Positions 11,791 through 25,000 of a DNA stretch of 64,000 bases are shown piece after piece (the stretch's first letter is position 1; each line of letters opens with the position of its first letter). The stretch is from NCBI GenBank assembly GCA_020205615.1, contig CM035171.1, positions 26,973,741 to 27,037,740 of the forward strand. The letters run 5' to 3'. The DNA is from Panax quinquefolius. Lineage: Eukaryota > Streptophyta > Magnoliopsida > Apiales > Araliaceae. The position numbers and the translations under genes were made by a program. Under the pieces are notes generated by a model that was given only the letters and a program-made list of their open reading frames with translations, had not been told where the DNA came from and did not search any database.

Positions 11791-12904
11791 ATCCTAGCTG
11801 AACTTGTCTTCAGTGAACGACAAAATTGGGCTAAGTGACCTTCTCTTCCACAATTATAACATATTTTGGACTGAAGATCGCTGCAGCTTTGATCGATGTG
11901 TTCCTCTCCTCCGCATTTGAAGCATATATGATAGGTGGTCGTTCTCCTTCCTTAACAACGGGTCTTTGGTCTTAACGCCTTTCCATCATTGTTGAATCTC
12001 CTCTTCTTGAAATGTCCATTCTTATTGTTTTGACCATGATTACCACCGGGTGGTTACCATTTCGCCCGTTGATTCCTCCATGCTTATTATCACCGCTTTG
12101 ATGATCGCTTCTCATTGGTATTATCATTTTTTTACCGCTTCTCTTTTCAAGGCTGACTCGTTATCGCTACTCCACTAATCGAGCCCTATTTACAACATCT
12201 CAATACAAACACGCTTTATGAGAAATAAGATGTTAACGTATCTCCCGCTTCAAACCTCTTAAAAACATCCGCCATTCTCTCTTTATTATCCACCAAGTGG
12301 GACGAAAATCGGGACAACTCTCAGCAAACTTGGCTTCAGTCTTTGCGACACGGCCATGTTGTTTTGCTCCAACTTGATAAATTCCACCTCCTTCATGTAA
12401 CGAATGCTTTCGGGAAAGTACTTGTTATTGAACAGCTCTTGGAACTTCTCTCATGACATCTTGAATGCGTTAGTCATTTACGCTTTTACGATCCCACCAA
12501 GTGATCTGCGCTCTTCACGCAACATAAAGGTGGTAAGGGAACCTTTTGCTCTCGGAGCATCCCAAGACATCAAATATCTTGGTGATCTGCTTTAACCACG
12601 TCTCCGCCTTAAGTGGTTCTGGCTTTCCCAAAAACTCCGGTGGTCCCAGCTCCTTGAATTGCTTAGTGGTGACCAACCGTGGGTTGCCATTGTTTCCTCC
12701 TGCATTATGAACAGGAGCCGCCTTCGCCTGATGTTGCATGAATTCTAAAAACTCCTAAACGTACCGGTCGTTTGTCAATTGATCGATGTTGTTGTTTACG
12801 GAGGATTATCGCCATCCCGTTGCATATATTGTCTCGATTATTGATCTCGGAGAATCAACGGTCTCCTGTGCTCCATTGCTATTCTCAACATTCTCGGATG
12901 TCAT
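11791..12904 (-). pseudogene. Degenerate gag of element C
   Basis: Starts at the minus-strand ATG at 12904 (MTSENVE, as in element I). It keeps the capsid-like stretch KQFKELGPPEFLGKPEPLK at 12515-12739, then breaks by frameshifts and stops. Zinc-knuckle traces lie near 11840-11920. Confidence 0.8.
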
Positions 12905-13077
12905 TTTAAGATACTGCCACAAAACAAAGGTTAATTAACATGTCACATATTATCCATATACTCTGACCGACCAATTAAATACCACATAAACTTAGGTAGG
13001 TTATACTAGCGAAGGAATTCCCCGTCTCTCCCCTCCTAGTTCTTGTCTCACATCTCAGCCAGGGATCATATCCCTAA

Positions 13078-13089
13078 GCTTTGATACCA
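13078..13089 (-). other. Primer binding site of element C
   Basis: Minus strand TGGTATCAAAGC, one mismatch from the complement of the initiator tRNA-Met 3' end, 2 bp from the 5' LTR. Confidence 0.8.
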
Positions 13090-13091
13090 AC

Positions 13092-15668
13092 TGAAACGCC
13101 CCCAAAATTAGGTATATATCACCCATCTTGAGTCGCCAGATATATGGTACAGAATTAAAATACAACTTAATAATACAACTGTCGTGTACAATACGACAAA
13201 ACATAAACTATGAGTTTGAATACAAATATTGTCTACTAGAGATTATACAAACTCAAAAGGAGTCCTCATTACAATTATTATCACACTATTTCACGTAATA
13301 GTGAGGACTACTAATGCACCATCTAGGACCATCACTCTGTTCCCGACTAGTCCCAAATTTACGCTCTCATTTCCTCAAGAGAATAAAGAAAAGAAAGGGT
13401 GAGCTCAACTAGCCCAAAGAAAAATATTATGACTAAGATAATGCGTAATAATTTATCGTTAGCCTTCAACAAAGTTTTAACCGATAAAATATAAAACTAT
13501 CAAGTTTAATCAAGAATCTAACAAGCAATCCATTAGAAGAGTCAAGTAGGGAAAAAATCTACTATCTTCTATGATTTAAAAGTTTTTCATCACTTTTATC
13601 ATTGGACTTAGCTTAATAAATAATCCACATCTTCGAATCACCCCGCTACTACTACCAAGGATATTCTTTAAGATCACGATCACGAATTATCCATGCACTA
13701 CTACTTAAGATAATCATGTTTTCATCAACGGTCCCGATCATGCCATAAAATAATTCATCTTCAGACTACTACCAAAGAGAATCCATAGCCATAATCATAC
13801 CAAAACTGGCCCATCAATGCACTACGCCAACGAGGACTTTTTCCACATCATTTATAACATTACGGTCATGATTACACCGAATAATCCCGGTCGTCATAAT
13901 CATACCAAGTCCATCTATGCACTACGTGCCATGTATTTGACTTTCAACAAAATATAAACATGAGGATGATGACAATGATATAAGAATTCAATAAAACAAG
14001 TTCAAGAATTAATTTATCCAGAACCGATAACATTCAAATTGTCAACATAATACCGCTTTGTAGAGTAAAATTCAAGAATGCTCGTAAGAATATTTCCATG
14101 AAAAGATATCGATGAAGCGCAAATATCAAAGATATTCCACTAATTTCATGGGTATAGAAGTCAAAGTTTTAACCAACCGAGTATAATAAAGAATGGAATA
14201 ACAAAAGAAATCACCACGTGCATAATGATCAAGACATATCAAGTTTATTCCAACGGAATAATAAATAATCTGAACCAGTCCCATGAAAAACGCATGCATA
14301 CATATATATTCAAATAGAATAATAAAGAATGGAACCGTGTCCCAAGAACGCATACGCATGTGATATTCCAACGAATAATAAATAATGGAACCAGTCCGAC
14401 GTTAACGCACGCATGTAATATTCGGCTGTAATAATAAATAATGAAATAATGTAAGAATTTCACCAAGTATAGGGTAGCTCATAGATATCTGAGTTATTCC
14501 AATGTAATAATAAATAATGGAATAATGATGTTCTCTTCATGAATACAAAAGAAATAATACCCCTTACCGTAAAAGAAACTGAATATAAGAGTAGGGAAGT
14601 AGCAGAATACTTTTATGTAGGTTCTCTTATAATTCTCTCTCTAGAGTTTCAGAGAATTCGTAAAATAATAATGAAGGAATGAGCTTCTATTTATAGAAAA
14701 ATGGAATGAATAAGAACTAATTCATGAACTATCCAGATTGATTTACTTTTAAACGACGATCCAGTTGGTTTACTATTAAAACTTAAAACAACGGTCCATA
14801 CTGATTTACTATTAAAACTTTAAACCAGCGATCCATATTGATTTACTATTATAACTCCACCAATGGTCCATATTGATTCACTAATATAACTTCAACCAAC
14901 GGTCTGAAAAATTAGCACATCTCCTCATGGAATAATATTGTACTCAAATACCCGAATGCACAATACTAGAGTGAATAGTAACCGGGTGAATAGTAACTCA
15001 TGAATAGTAACTCATAAATAGTAACTCATGAATAGTAACTCGTGAATAGTAATTCGTGAATAGTAACTCATGAATAGTAACTCGTGAACAGTAACTCGTG
15101 AATAGTAACTCATGAATATTAACTCCTAAATAGTAACTCGTGAATAGTACTCTGACATGAAAAGTGTCTCGAATACCCAATTGAACAATATATCATATTA
15201 TGCAGATGATACTGTAACAATAATTGAATCAATAATATGAGAGATATGATGCAGCAATTACTGTAGTAATAATTGAGTATAGCTGAGTGACTTCTCACGT
15301 AAGCATCAATAATCAATACCGTGTACTATCGCTCTAACCACGCCAGACATCGCATACTTTTACTACCGGGTAGTTCAACAGTTTAAACAGTAACACCTCT
15401 GCCGTTATTTTCATAAAGTATTTTTGTCGTTTTCTCAATCCGACAATAATTCCATTGTGGGGTCCACCAATGATTGTGTCGTTGTACGAATATTTCCTGT
15501 TAAAACGAATATTCCCTGACCAATCGAATATTATATAACAACTTGCGTACTTTGCAAAATTTATAAATATTACCCACAACTATAACATTACATCAAATCA
15601 ACACCATAATAAAAATAAAATTATTTCGAGAAAATTAAATCTTTATTCATAAAATCTGGGGTCTCACA
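13092..15668 (-). repeat. Element C 5' LTR
   Basis: Partner of 7793-10372 with many small differences, concentrated in CAG/CTG/CG-containing words. The outer base pairs are TGAAACGCC here rather than TGTGACGCC at the PBS side. Confidence 0.9.
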
Positions 15669-16237
15669 CGTAGTGCAAAGATGATCTGTTGTTGAATATC
15701 TTTGGCCTGTAGTGCAAAGATGGTCTGTTGATGAATATCTTTGGCCGAAGTGCAAAGATGAAATTGTTAGTATGATTATAAACAGGAACTGTGATTTGGT
15801 ATAACCATGATCTTTGATGTTTCAGGTAAAGACATGTGATGAAAATTATCTTCGTCCTGGATGCGAAGAGGAATTTAGAATTACAATTATGATTATGAGT
15901 TATTCATATAATTGTGGAAAGGAACTGGCGATTAATGTTACTGGGGATAAAACATTGTTGGTGGACTTTTAATGTGGAAAGATAATAGACTTTATGGTCT
16001 ATTTGACTCTTCTAATGGATTGCTTGCTCCATCGCAACTATGGTTGAAATTTTATCATCTACCATATGTTCTAAATCTACGATTTATTATTTTGTTGAAG
16101 GCTATTGATAATTTATTTATCTTTAGTCATGATATTCTTTACTGAGCTAGTTGTGCTCACCCTTTTGCTTCACAATTCCTTTTCAGGTAATAAGAGTGTA
16201 GCTGGGTCGAGCGGGGGTAACAGGGGAATACAACGGT

Positions 16238-19236
16238 TGTGACGCCCCCAAAACAGGTATACATCACCCATCTTGGGTCGCCACTTATATGGTACATAAA
16301 TTCAAATACAACTTAATAATACAACTGTCGTGTACAATATGACAAAACATAAACTGTGAGTTTGAATACAAATATTGTCTACTAGAGATTATACAAACTC
16401 AAAAGGAGTCCTTATTACAATTATTATTACACTATTTCACAAAATAGTGAGGAGGACTACTAATGCTATCATCCGTCCGTCCACTCCGCTCCCCGACTAG
16501 TCCCCTCGCTACGCTCTCATTTCAAGAGAGAACAATAAAAGTAAAAGGTTAGCTCAACTAGCCCAAGAGGGAAATATTATGACTAAGATAATGCCAATAT
16601 ATTATCATTAGCCTTCAACGGTGTTAAACCGATACAATATAACAACCATCAAGTTTAATCTCAGTAATAACAAGCAATCCATTAAAAGAGTCAAGTAGAG
16701 AATAAAATCTACTATCTTTTATGATTTAAAAGGTTTTTCATCACTGTTATCGCTGAGACTCAACTTAATAAATAATCCACATCATCGAATCACCCCTGCA
16801 CTACGGCCAAGGATATTCTTTAGTATCACGACCACAATTATCCATGCACTACGGCCAAGAATATTTGTGTATTCATTAATGGTCATGATCATGCCAACAA
16901 CTGTCCATCAATGCACTACGGGCCAATGAGGACTTTTACCACATCATTTGTAACATTACGGTCATGATTACAATCAATAATCCTCGTCATAATCATACCA
17001 AGTCCATCTATGCACTATAGGCCACGAGATGACTTTCAACAAAATATAAACATGAGGATGATGACAATGATATAAGAATTCAATAAAACAAGTTCAAGAA
17101 TTAATTTATCCAGAACTAATAACGCCCAAATTGTCAACATGATACCGCTTTGTAGAGTAAAATTCAAGAATGCTCGTAAGAATATTTCCATGAAAAGATA
17201 CTGGATGAAGTGCAAATATAAAGGATATTCCACTAATTTTATGGAGTATAAAGTCAAAACTTTAAACAACCGAGTATAATAAGGAATGGAATAACAAAAG
17301 AAATCACCAGTACGCAATAGACCGCACAGCAGCGAGTTATTCAAGCGTAATAATAAATAACGGAATCGGTCGGCGTAAAACACATGAGATGTGATATTCC
17401 AACAAAATAATAAAGACGGAATCGGTCCCAAGAGAACGCATGACAGATAGATATTCCAATGTAATAATAAAGATTTTAATCGTGTCCGGCATGTGAACGC
17501 ATGCATGTGATATTCCAATGTAATAATAAAGATGAGAACTGTGTTTGGCGTAGAAATCTGACGCATGTGATGTTCCAACAGTAATAAGAAAGATTTTAAT
17601 TAGGTCCAAATAGTAGAAACGCATGCATGTGATGTTCCAAATGTAATGATAAAGAATGGAACAATGTAAGAATTTCACCAAGTATAGGGTAGCCCGCTTA
17701 TACAGGTTATTCCAATAGAATAATAAAGAATGGAATAACAGAAGTTCTCTTCATAGATAAGAAAGAAATAATACTCCCTACCTTGGAAAAAACTAGATAC
17801 TAGAATAATGAGGTAGCAGATTTCTCTTCTTCTTTCTCTCTATAATTTCTCTCTATAATAATCACTCTAAAGTTTTTGTGAATTGGTGATAAATGAAGAA
17901 AGAATGAGCTTCTATTTATAGGAAAATATAGTTTTGATAATTACTTGCGCATTTTGGGGCTCAAAATTATAAAGACAACACCTCCAACTTTTCTTTCATT
18001 TATAATTTAGTCCTGCAAGTATTATCAATCTTGCACCAACTCCCCTAATTGTAAATAATGTGAATCAATAGTTCAATCATGTGAATCAATAGTATAATCA
18101 TGTGAAAATACTAATTTCAAAGATAAGTACCTTCATCTATACCTCTATTTTTAATTTAGTCATACAAGTATTATCAATCTTGCACTGACTCCCCTAATAG
18201 TAAATAATGTGATTCAATAGTACACATATGTGAACAAATAGTTATATAAGCATGTGAATTAGTAGCAATTAATTGCTCATTTATCCGATAAATTACCCGA
18301 TTATCAATATAACCCTGTACATCAATTATCATCGAAATAAATGTCAATTTTCACTAACACAAACAATTCCAACATAATGAAACTATTTTTATCAAAATAT
18401 AAAATTTGAAATTTTGAAGTTTGATTTTTCCCTAAAAAGTCAACTGTTGACTTTTTGACCAAATAGTGAATCCTTTAAATTTTGTGTTTATAGATTATTT
18501 TACTAATTTAATTGTTCCTACTCAAATATCACGTCCGCGTCTCCAAATTCAACTCCGAACAACATTCATTATTAATATTATAACTCACAATATTTATCAA
18601 CCAGGTTGTTCCCAGGAAAGAGGGGGATTTCCAATAAGGATTTCTCTCTATTGGCGCGTAATTAGGTGACCAAACCTCTCATTGACAGAACTTCTAGACA
18701 TTACAAATATTGCAATTTATAATATGAATAACTTTGTCGTCTCAAGTATTGATTTAATAAAAATATTTTATGCAGATAATACTGTGACAATAATTGAATC
18801 AATAATATGATAGATATGATGCAGTAATTACTGTAGCAATCATTGAGTATAACTGAGTGACTTCTCACGTAAGCATCAATAATCAATACCGTGTGCTACT
18901 ATGCAACTACGCGTATTACTGTACTTTTACTACCGAGTAGTTCAACAGTTTTAACGGTAACACTTCCGCCGTTATTTTCATAAAGTATTTTTGTCGTTTT
19001 CTCAATCCGACAATAATTCTGTTGTGGGGGTCCACCAATGATTGTGCCGTTGTACGAATATTCCCTGTTAAAACGAATATTCCCCGACCAATCGAATATT
19101 ATATAACAACTTGCGTACTTTGCAAAATTTGTAAATATTACCCACAACTATAATATTAAATCAAATCCACACCATAATATTCAAAAATATATTTCGAGAA
19201 AATTTAATCTTTATTCAAAAAATCTGGGGCCTCACA
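16238..19236 (-). mobile_element. Solo LTR D, TSD ACGGT
   Basis: A 2999-bp LTR with no internal region, related to the C/I LTRs: TGTGAGGCCCC...GGGGGCGTCACA on the minus strand. Perfect ACGGT duplications lie at 16233-16237 and 19237-19241. TATA box at 17912-17921. It is about 400 bp longer than C's LTRs, in part because of a segment at 17940-18460 containing a duplicated AAGTATTATCAATCTTGCAC block (near 18015 and 18167). Confidence 0.9.
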
Positions 19237-19280
19237 ACGGTGGTTATCATTTAGTAGTTATATTTGGTGAATCAAATAGG

Positions 19281-19679
19281 GTGAGGCGAACCCAACGTTG
19301 GAAGGGTGTTTTGCCACTATCATATAAGATGTTTAAAGACATAAAACCTCGTGTCATCATAAGTCAGGGTTGTGCACATCCACTTGCTGAGTATATTTAC
19401 GAGCACTACCTATATAATCTTGGCGTTTGTTTGAAGAATAATTCACGATTAGAGATAGTGGAGATAATGATATGTCAAGAGAAGACTCACCATTAGAAAG
19501 AATATGATAGTAATCTTCTTATTTTTCTTTGGGGTCTATTGGGTCAACCAAGAATAATTCTGTGGGCATATGATATCTATCATAACCTAGACGCATGGCC
19601 TCCCATGTATGAAGGTTTACTTGAGCACTTTCCAAAGATTCTAATTTCTAAAATAGTTTTTGACTGTACCTTTATGTAA
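19281..19679 (+). pseudogene. LTR-embedded frame (orfB), copy in LTR B
   Basis: A 132-codon frame in the 3' third of the LTR, starting at a GTG that is ATG in K copies (R-R-T-Q-R-W-K-G) and ending DCTFM-stop. One in-frame TAG at 19494-19496 replaces a Trp codon that is intact in copies J and K. Length and phase match the copies in E, H, J, K1 and K2. Contains GCAHPLAEYIYEHYLYNLGV and LWGLLGQPRIILW. I recognise no domain. It lies downstream of the LTR TATA box, so the 5' LTR transcript would carry it ahead of the internal region. Confidence 0.5.
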
Positions 19680-19877
19680 TGTGTCATTGTGACGTGTTAT
19701 CCAAGGTTGGGACATTAGTCACAGTTGGTATATATTTGTATCAAAACTCATAGCATTTATGTTGTTGTATTTTATACGACAATTGTTGTAATAAAGTTAT
19801 AGTTTGTTTTCTGTACCATGTATTTGGCGACTCAGAATGAGTTGGATGGATTGGACCTATTTTGGGGTTGTCACATT

Positions 19878-19889
19878 TGGTATTAGAGC
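19878..19889 (+). other. Primer binding site, mini unit 1
   Basis: TGGTATTAGAGC, one transition from TGGTATCAGAGC, the complement of the initiator tRNA-Met 3' end; 2 bp after the LTR. Confidence 0.8.
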
Positions 19890-20195
19890 TTAGGGATATG
19901 ATCTCTGGTGGAGATCGGGGAATAGAACTAGGAGGGGAGAGATGAGTAAATCCTTCGCTAGTGTGTCCTACTTAAGCTTATTTGTTGGTCAGTCATAATA
20001 TCGGGATATTATGTGATATGTTAATTTGTTCAATTAACCCTTGTTTTGAAGCTGTATTCTAGAATGATATCTGAAATACAGGAGGTGAGCAATGGAGAAA
20101 TCATGATGACAGGGAAGATGGAATCTGAAATGAAAGCAAGGTATTCTTAACTCTTTGAATTATCAGGTACGTAAATTTCGGGGACGAAATTTCAT

Positions 20196-20208
20196 AAGGA
20201 GGGGAGAA
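20196..20208 (+). other. Polypurine tract, mini unit 1
   Basis: AAGGAGGGGAGAA directly before the TGTAAAACC start of LTR E, preceded by the palindrome AAATTTCG/CGAAATTT. Confidence 0.75.
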
Positions 20209-21386
20209 TGTAAAACCCCGAATTTTATGAAATAAAAGTATTCAATTTTCCTATTTAGTAAATGGTTAAATTGATAAAAAAGTTAAAGTTAAGGGTGATA
20301 TATATAAAATTTTGCAAAATAAGCCAGTGGTTATAAAATATTCATTGTTGTCGGAGAATATTCGTTTGGTCGTGGAATATTCTTGTTGTCGGGGAATATT
20401 CGTACGATGGCGCAGCCATTTGTGGGCCCCATAACAGAATAATTATTGGATGAAGAAAACGACAAATTTGAGTTTTTATAAATAACGACGTTAGTTATTC
20501 TCAATTAACAACCGCTGGAATACCCGTGTTTAAAAATACGATGTCTACGCGTGGATGCACGTGATTTTTGAATTATTGATTCTTACGTGAAGGCACTACT
20601 CAATAATTGTTACAGTAATTACTGTTTAATATTTTATTTATTGGTTCAATAATTGTTGCGTTGATATTTTATATTATTGTTATTTCAATAATTGTCACTG
20701 CACAGTATCTCAATTATCAGATCAATAATTCATATTATTTGAATAATATTATTAGATAGCATTATTGGCAATGTCTAGAAATTTTTGTCAAGGAGATGTT
20801 TGGTCACCTAATTGCGCGCCAGTAAGGAGAAATCCTTATCGGAAAGCCCCCTCTTTCCTGGGAACTGCTTGGTTGTCATTATTGTGATTCTATAATATTA
20901 TTTATGAATAAATAATTATTGATTTACATGATAATGAAATATTTATTTGATGTGGATATAAATGATGGATTTATTTATGTGGTTATAAATGAAAGAATTA
21001 ATGTTGAGGTATTTTATCAGTATTTTGTCAGATTGGAGGTATTAAAAGATCAAATCAGTGTTCTTACAACTTTATTGTGTTAGTTATAATTTTTAATCTG
21101 ACCGTTGGATCGTTGTGATTTTTGGATATGTTATACATATATAAGTTGAGTATATGTTTATAAATTTTAAACCGTTAAAAATGAACGAATGATTTGTTAT
21201 GAATTTTAAGAGGTGACTGTTTCAGAAATTAGGTTTATAAATGATTTTGGTGAAAAATTCTAGAAATGGGCGGGCCCCACTTTTGGTTGTTGGGGAAGAT
21301 GGCTGATTTTTGGTTGGTGGAATAGTAGTAGGTAAAGCCATCGTATAGCAAAGTCAAGTCTGCTTTTTGCTGTGCTAACATTTTCC

Positions 21387-21395
21387 TATAAATAG
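21387..21395 (+). promoter_or_regulatory. TATA box of LTR E
   Basis: TATAAATAG about 1.18 kb into the LTR, followed by the conserved leader and, about 185 bp later, a good plant splice-donor match (GAG/GTAGGGG here, GAG/GTAAGGG in sister copies). Confidence 0.7.
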
Positions 21396-22054
21396 AGGGC
21401 TAAGTTAGAATTGAAAATCACACCAGAATTCATAAGTTTTCTCTCTTTTTCTTTCTAGATTATCGAGTGTATTTTGTGAGTATTTAGATACTTGGTGAGT
21501 TGCTATTCATCAGTGCAAGTTTCCTTCAGCGTCATATCCGATATCTAGTCAGAAGTGTTGCTCTTTTGAGGTAGGGGATAGTAAGGGATAGTAAGAGATA
21601 TTAAGGGATGTTATATTCTTCATAATGATGTTATTCTTTCAATATCATTATACTGACATATTGGTATGGATCTTATTGTGGAATTTCTACCTTTTTTAGT
21701 TGGGGTTACTATTCACGTATACGGCACTATTCACGTATACGGCACTATTAATGTATATGGCACTATTTATGTATATGACATTAGTTACGTATACGGTACT
21801 ATGTACGAATACGGATTACTATTCACGAGTTACTATTCACGAGTTACTATTCACGGGTACTATTCACCACAAAAATTGGTTTCTTTTTCTGACCAAATTA
21901 TCGTTGATTTATGAATCTTACTCTTGAGATTAAATCTATATGTTGATTATATTGTTTTTTATTATCATATATAACATTTTTATAACCCTAACGATGATAT
22001 TTCTCTTTGACTTGAGTGTAAAGATGGGTAGATTTTTGGTATGATCATGACTAT

Positions 22055-25000
22055 TATAACGACCCCAAAATAGGTCCATTCCATCCAACCCATTCTGAGT
22101 CGCCAAATACATGGTACAGAAAATAACTACAACTTTATTACAACAATTGTCGTACAAAATACAACAACACATATGCTATGAGTTTGGATACAAATATATA
22201 CCAACTGTGACTCATGTACCAATCGTGGATATCACGTCCCAATGACACCTTACATAAAGGTATAGTCAAAAAGCTGTTTTTAGAATTAGAATTTTTGGGA
22301 AGTGCTCAAGAAACCTTCGCATACGGGAGGCCATACTTACAGGTTATGATAGATAGCATATTGCCACGTAATTATCCTTGGTTGATTAATAGACCCCAAA
22401 GAAAAAAACGAGAAGATTACTATCATATTCTTCCCAATGGTGAGTCTTCTCTTGACTTATCATTATCTCCACTTTGTCTCAAATTGAGAATTATACTTCA
22501 AACAAACACCAAGATTATATAGGTAGTGCTCGTAAATATACTCAGCAAGTGGATGAGCACAACCCTGTCTTATGATGACACGAGGTTTTATGTCATTAGA
22601 CATCTTGTATGATAATGGCAAAACACCCTTCCAACATTGGGTTCGCCTCTCCCTATATGATTCACCAAATATAACTACTAAAAGATGTATACAACACACT
22701 TGTCTATATTGTTTAGGGAGAACTCCACAGCTAGAGACCACCGTTCTATTCCCTTGTTACCCCCGTTCGACCCAGCTACACTTTTATTAACTAAAAGGAA
22801 TTGTGAAGCAAAAGGGTGAGCACAACTAGCTCAGTAAAGAATATCATGACTAAAGATAATTAAATTATCAATAGCCTTCATCAATAACAAATCAGAGATT
22901 TAAAACATATAGTAGATGATAAAAATTTTAACCATAGTTGCAGCGGAACGAGAAATCCTTTAGAAAAGTCAAATAGAAAATACAGTCTATTATCTTCTCA
23001 ATGTTAAAAGTCCACCAACAATGTTTTATCCCTGTAACATCAATCAACAGTTTCTTTCCACAATTATATGAATATCTCATGATCATAATTGTGATTCTAA
23101 ATTCCTTTTCGTACCTGTGATCTAATATAATTTTCATCACATGTCTTTACCCAAAACATCAAAGATCATGGTTATACCAAATCACGCCCTCGCTTCATAA
23201 TCATACTAATAAATTCATCTTTGCACTACGGGCCAAAGATATTCATCCTCAGTATATCTTCGCACCACTGGCCAAAGATATTCAACAACAGGTCATCTTT
23301 GCACTACGGGCCAAAGATATTCATTAACAGATTCATCTTTGCACTCTTGGCAAAGATATTCATCAACAATTCATCTTTGCACTACAGGCCAAAGATATTA
23401 ATATCTCAAAGAAATATATAATCATTTCAGAATTATACAAACAATAATTATAACCATGTTGATCAATTCACCTTTGCACTTAAGCTAAAGATATTCAATT
23501 ATAAATTCAATGGTCATGATCATACAGGTCCACAATTCAACTTTTCACTCATCGGCAAAGAGAACCCTAGTCAATGATCATACCAATAATCTACTCATCT
23601 TTACACTCCAAAGTGAAGGAGAATTTCAACATCGAGGTTTTATATATGATAATAAAATCAATATAATCAATATATAGTTTTAATCTCCGAGAGTAATATT
23701 CATAAATCAACTATAATTTGGTTAGAAAAAAGAAACCAATTTTGTAGTGAATAGTACTAGTGAATAGTAACTTCGTGAATAATAACTCGTGAATAAGAAC
23801 TCATGAATAGTAACCCCGACACAAATAAAGTGTAAATTCCATAATAAAATTCATACCAATATTTTGGTATAATGATATTGAAAGAATAACATTTCTTAAA
23901 CTTATAAACAATTTATTTTAACTGTTTACACTTTACTAAATAATGCATTTAATCATCATAAAATGCCAAACTTATAAGGTTTCATCACCAATAACCAAAA
24001 CCCTCATCAAAAATCTGCATATACCACATATATGATTCTCAAGCCATAAAATCATATTTTCCAATTTTCTTCCTTCACATAACATATTTAACTCATTTAT
24101 TCATAACTAGTCCATTTTTATAAAAAATATCAAATCAGTTCCAAAAATATTTCTTTTCTGGAATTTAGCAGAATATAGTCCCATATTGAACATATATTTT
24201 TCTTAGAATTTTTAAAATTCATTTACTATTTTTCATATGGCCAAAATCGCCGAATATTTAGACATTTATCATAAATTGTACTTTTATCCAAAATTCAAAA
24301 TTCATAGAGTACAATCGATATTATATAGATGTACTCCCAATAAAAATTTTATCAATTTTGGAGTTAACCACAAGGAGTTATAAGCGGTTACTTTTAAAAT
24401 AGTTTTTTCTCATAAAATTCATAACTCTTAATCTATACATCCAAAAAATCACCATTTTTGGACACAATCAATAAAACTCATCAACATATCATTTCAAATT
24501 TTTCTAGAATTTTCTGAAGGACGGAAGAAGTACGAACTGAAAAACACAATAACCCTTAAAATCCCTTACTATCTCTTACCTCAAAAGAGCAGCACTTCTG
24601 ACTGGATATCGTATATAATGCTTAAGGAAACTTGCACTGATGAATATCAACTCACCAAGTATCTAAATACTCACAAAATAAACTCAATAATCTAGAGAGA
24701 GAAAGAGAGAAAACTTGTTTCTGGTGTGATTTTCAATTCTAACTTAGCCCTCTATTTATAGGAAATTTTTAGCAGACTTGACCTCCAACCTGATGGCTTT
24801 ACCTGCTACTATTTCCACCCACCACATTTGAAATAAAATTCAGTACATTTCTTCACCAACCATAAGTGGGGCCCACTCAATTCTAGAATTTTCCACCAAA
24901 ATGCTAAATTCGGATACTTCAACAATTTCTGAACCATTCACCTCTTAAAATTCATAACAAATCATACGTTCATTTTTAATCTAAAATTTGTGGACATATA

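Larger units (their letters stand above)
7793..15668 (-). mobile_element. Element C: two-LTR Ty3/gypsy deletion derivative, TSD CGTAG
   Basis: A 7876-bp insertion in LTR B bounded by perfect CGTAG duplications (7788-7792 and 15669-15673). LTRs are 7793-10372 and 13092-15668 (2580 and 2577 bp), with PPT and PBS in the expected places for a minus-strand element. The 2.7-kb internal region keeps diverged gag, traces of protease and the integrase C-terminus. RT, RNase H and the integrase core are missing, so it is non-autonomous. It landed inside a loop of the hairpin minisatellite of LTR B. Confidence 0.92.
5671..19875 (+). repeat. LTR B, interrupted by elements C and D
   Basis: TGTAAAACCCC start and GGGTTGTCACA end, immediately followed by a PBS. 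It occupies 5671-7792, 15669-16237 and 19237-19875, about 3.3 kb once C, D and their target duplications are removed. It holds GAATATTC palindromes near 5815-5850, a TATA box at 6852, the TACTATTCACGAGT minisatellite near 7265-7345 and the 39-bp hairpin array that C interrupts. Confidence 0.85.
19876..20208 (+). mobile_element. Mini internal region 1 (333 bp) between LTR B and LTR E
   Basis: PBS, untranslated leader, gag initiation region, then directly the last codons of integrase and the PPT. The fused micro-frame is cut here by a TAA (YS-stop). No protease, RT or integrase catalytic sequence is present. Confidence 0.85.

Noticed and set aside
17036..17681. Overlapping 180- and 114-codon minus-strand frames in solo LTR D
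   Set aside because: Composed of the repeated AATAATAAAGA / GCATGCATGTGATATTCC units of C-type LTRs; absent as open frames in the other copies.
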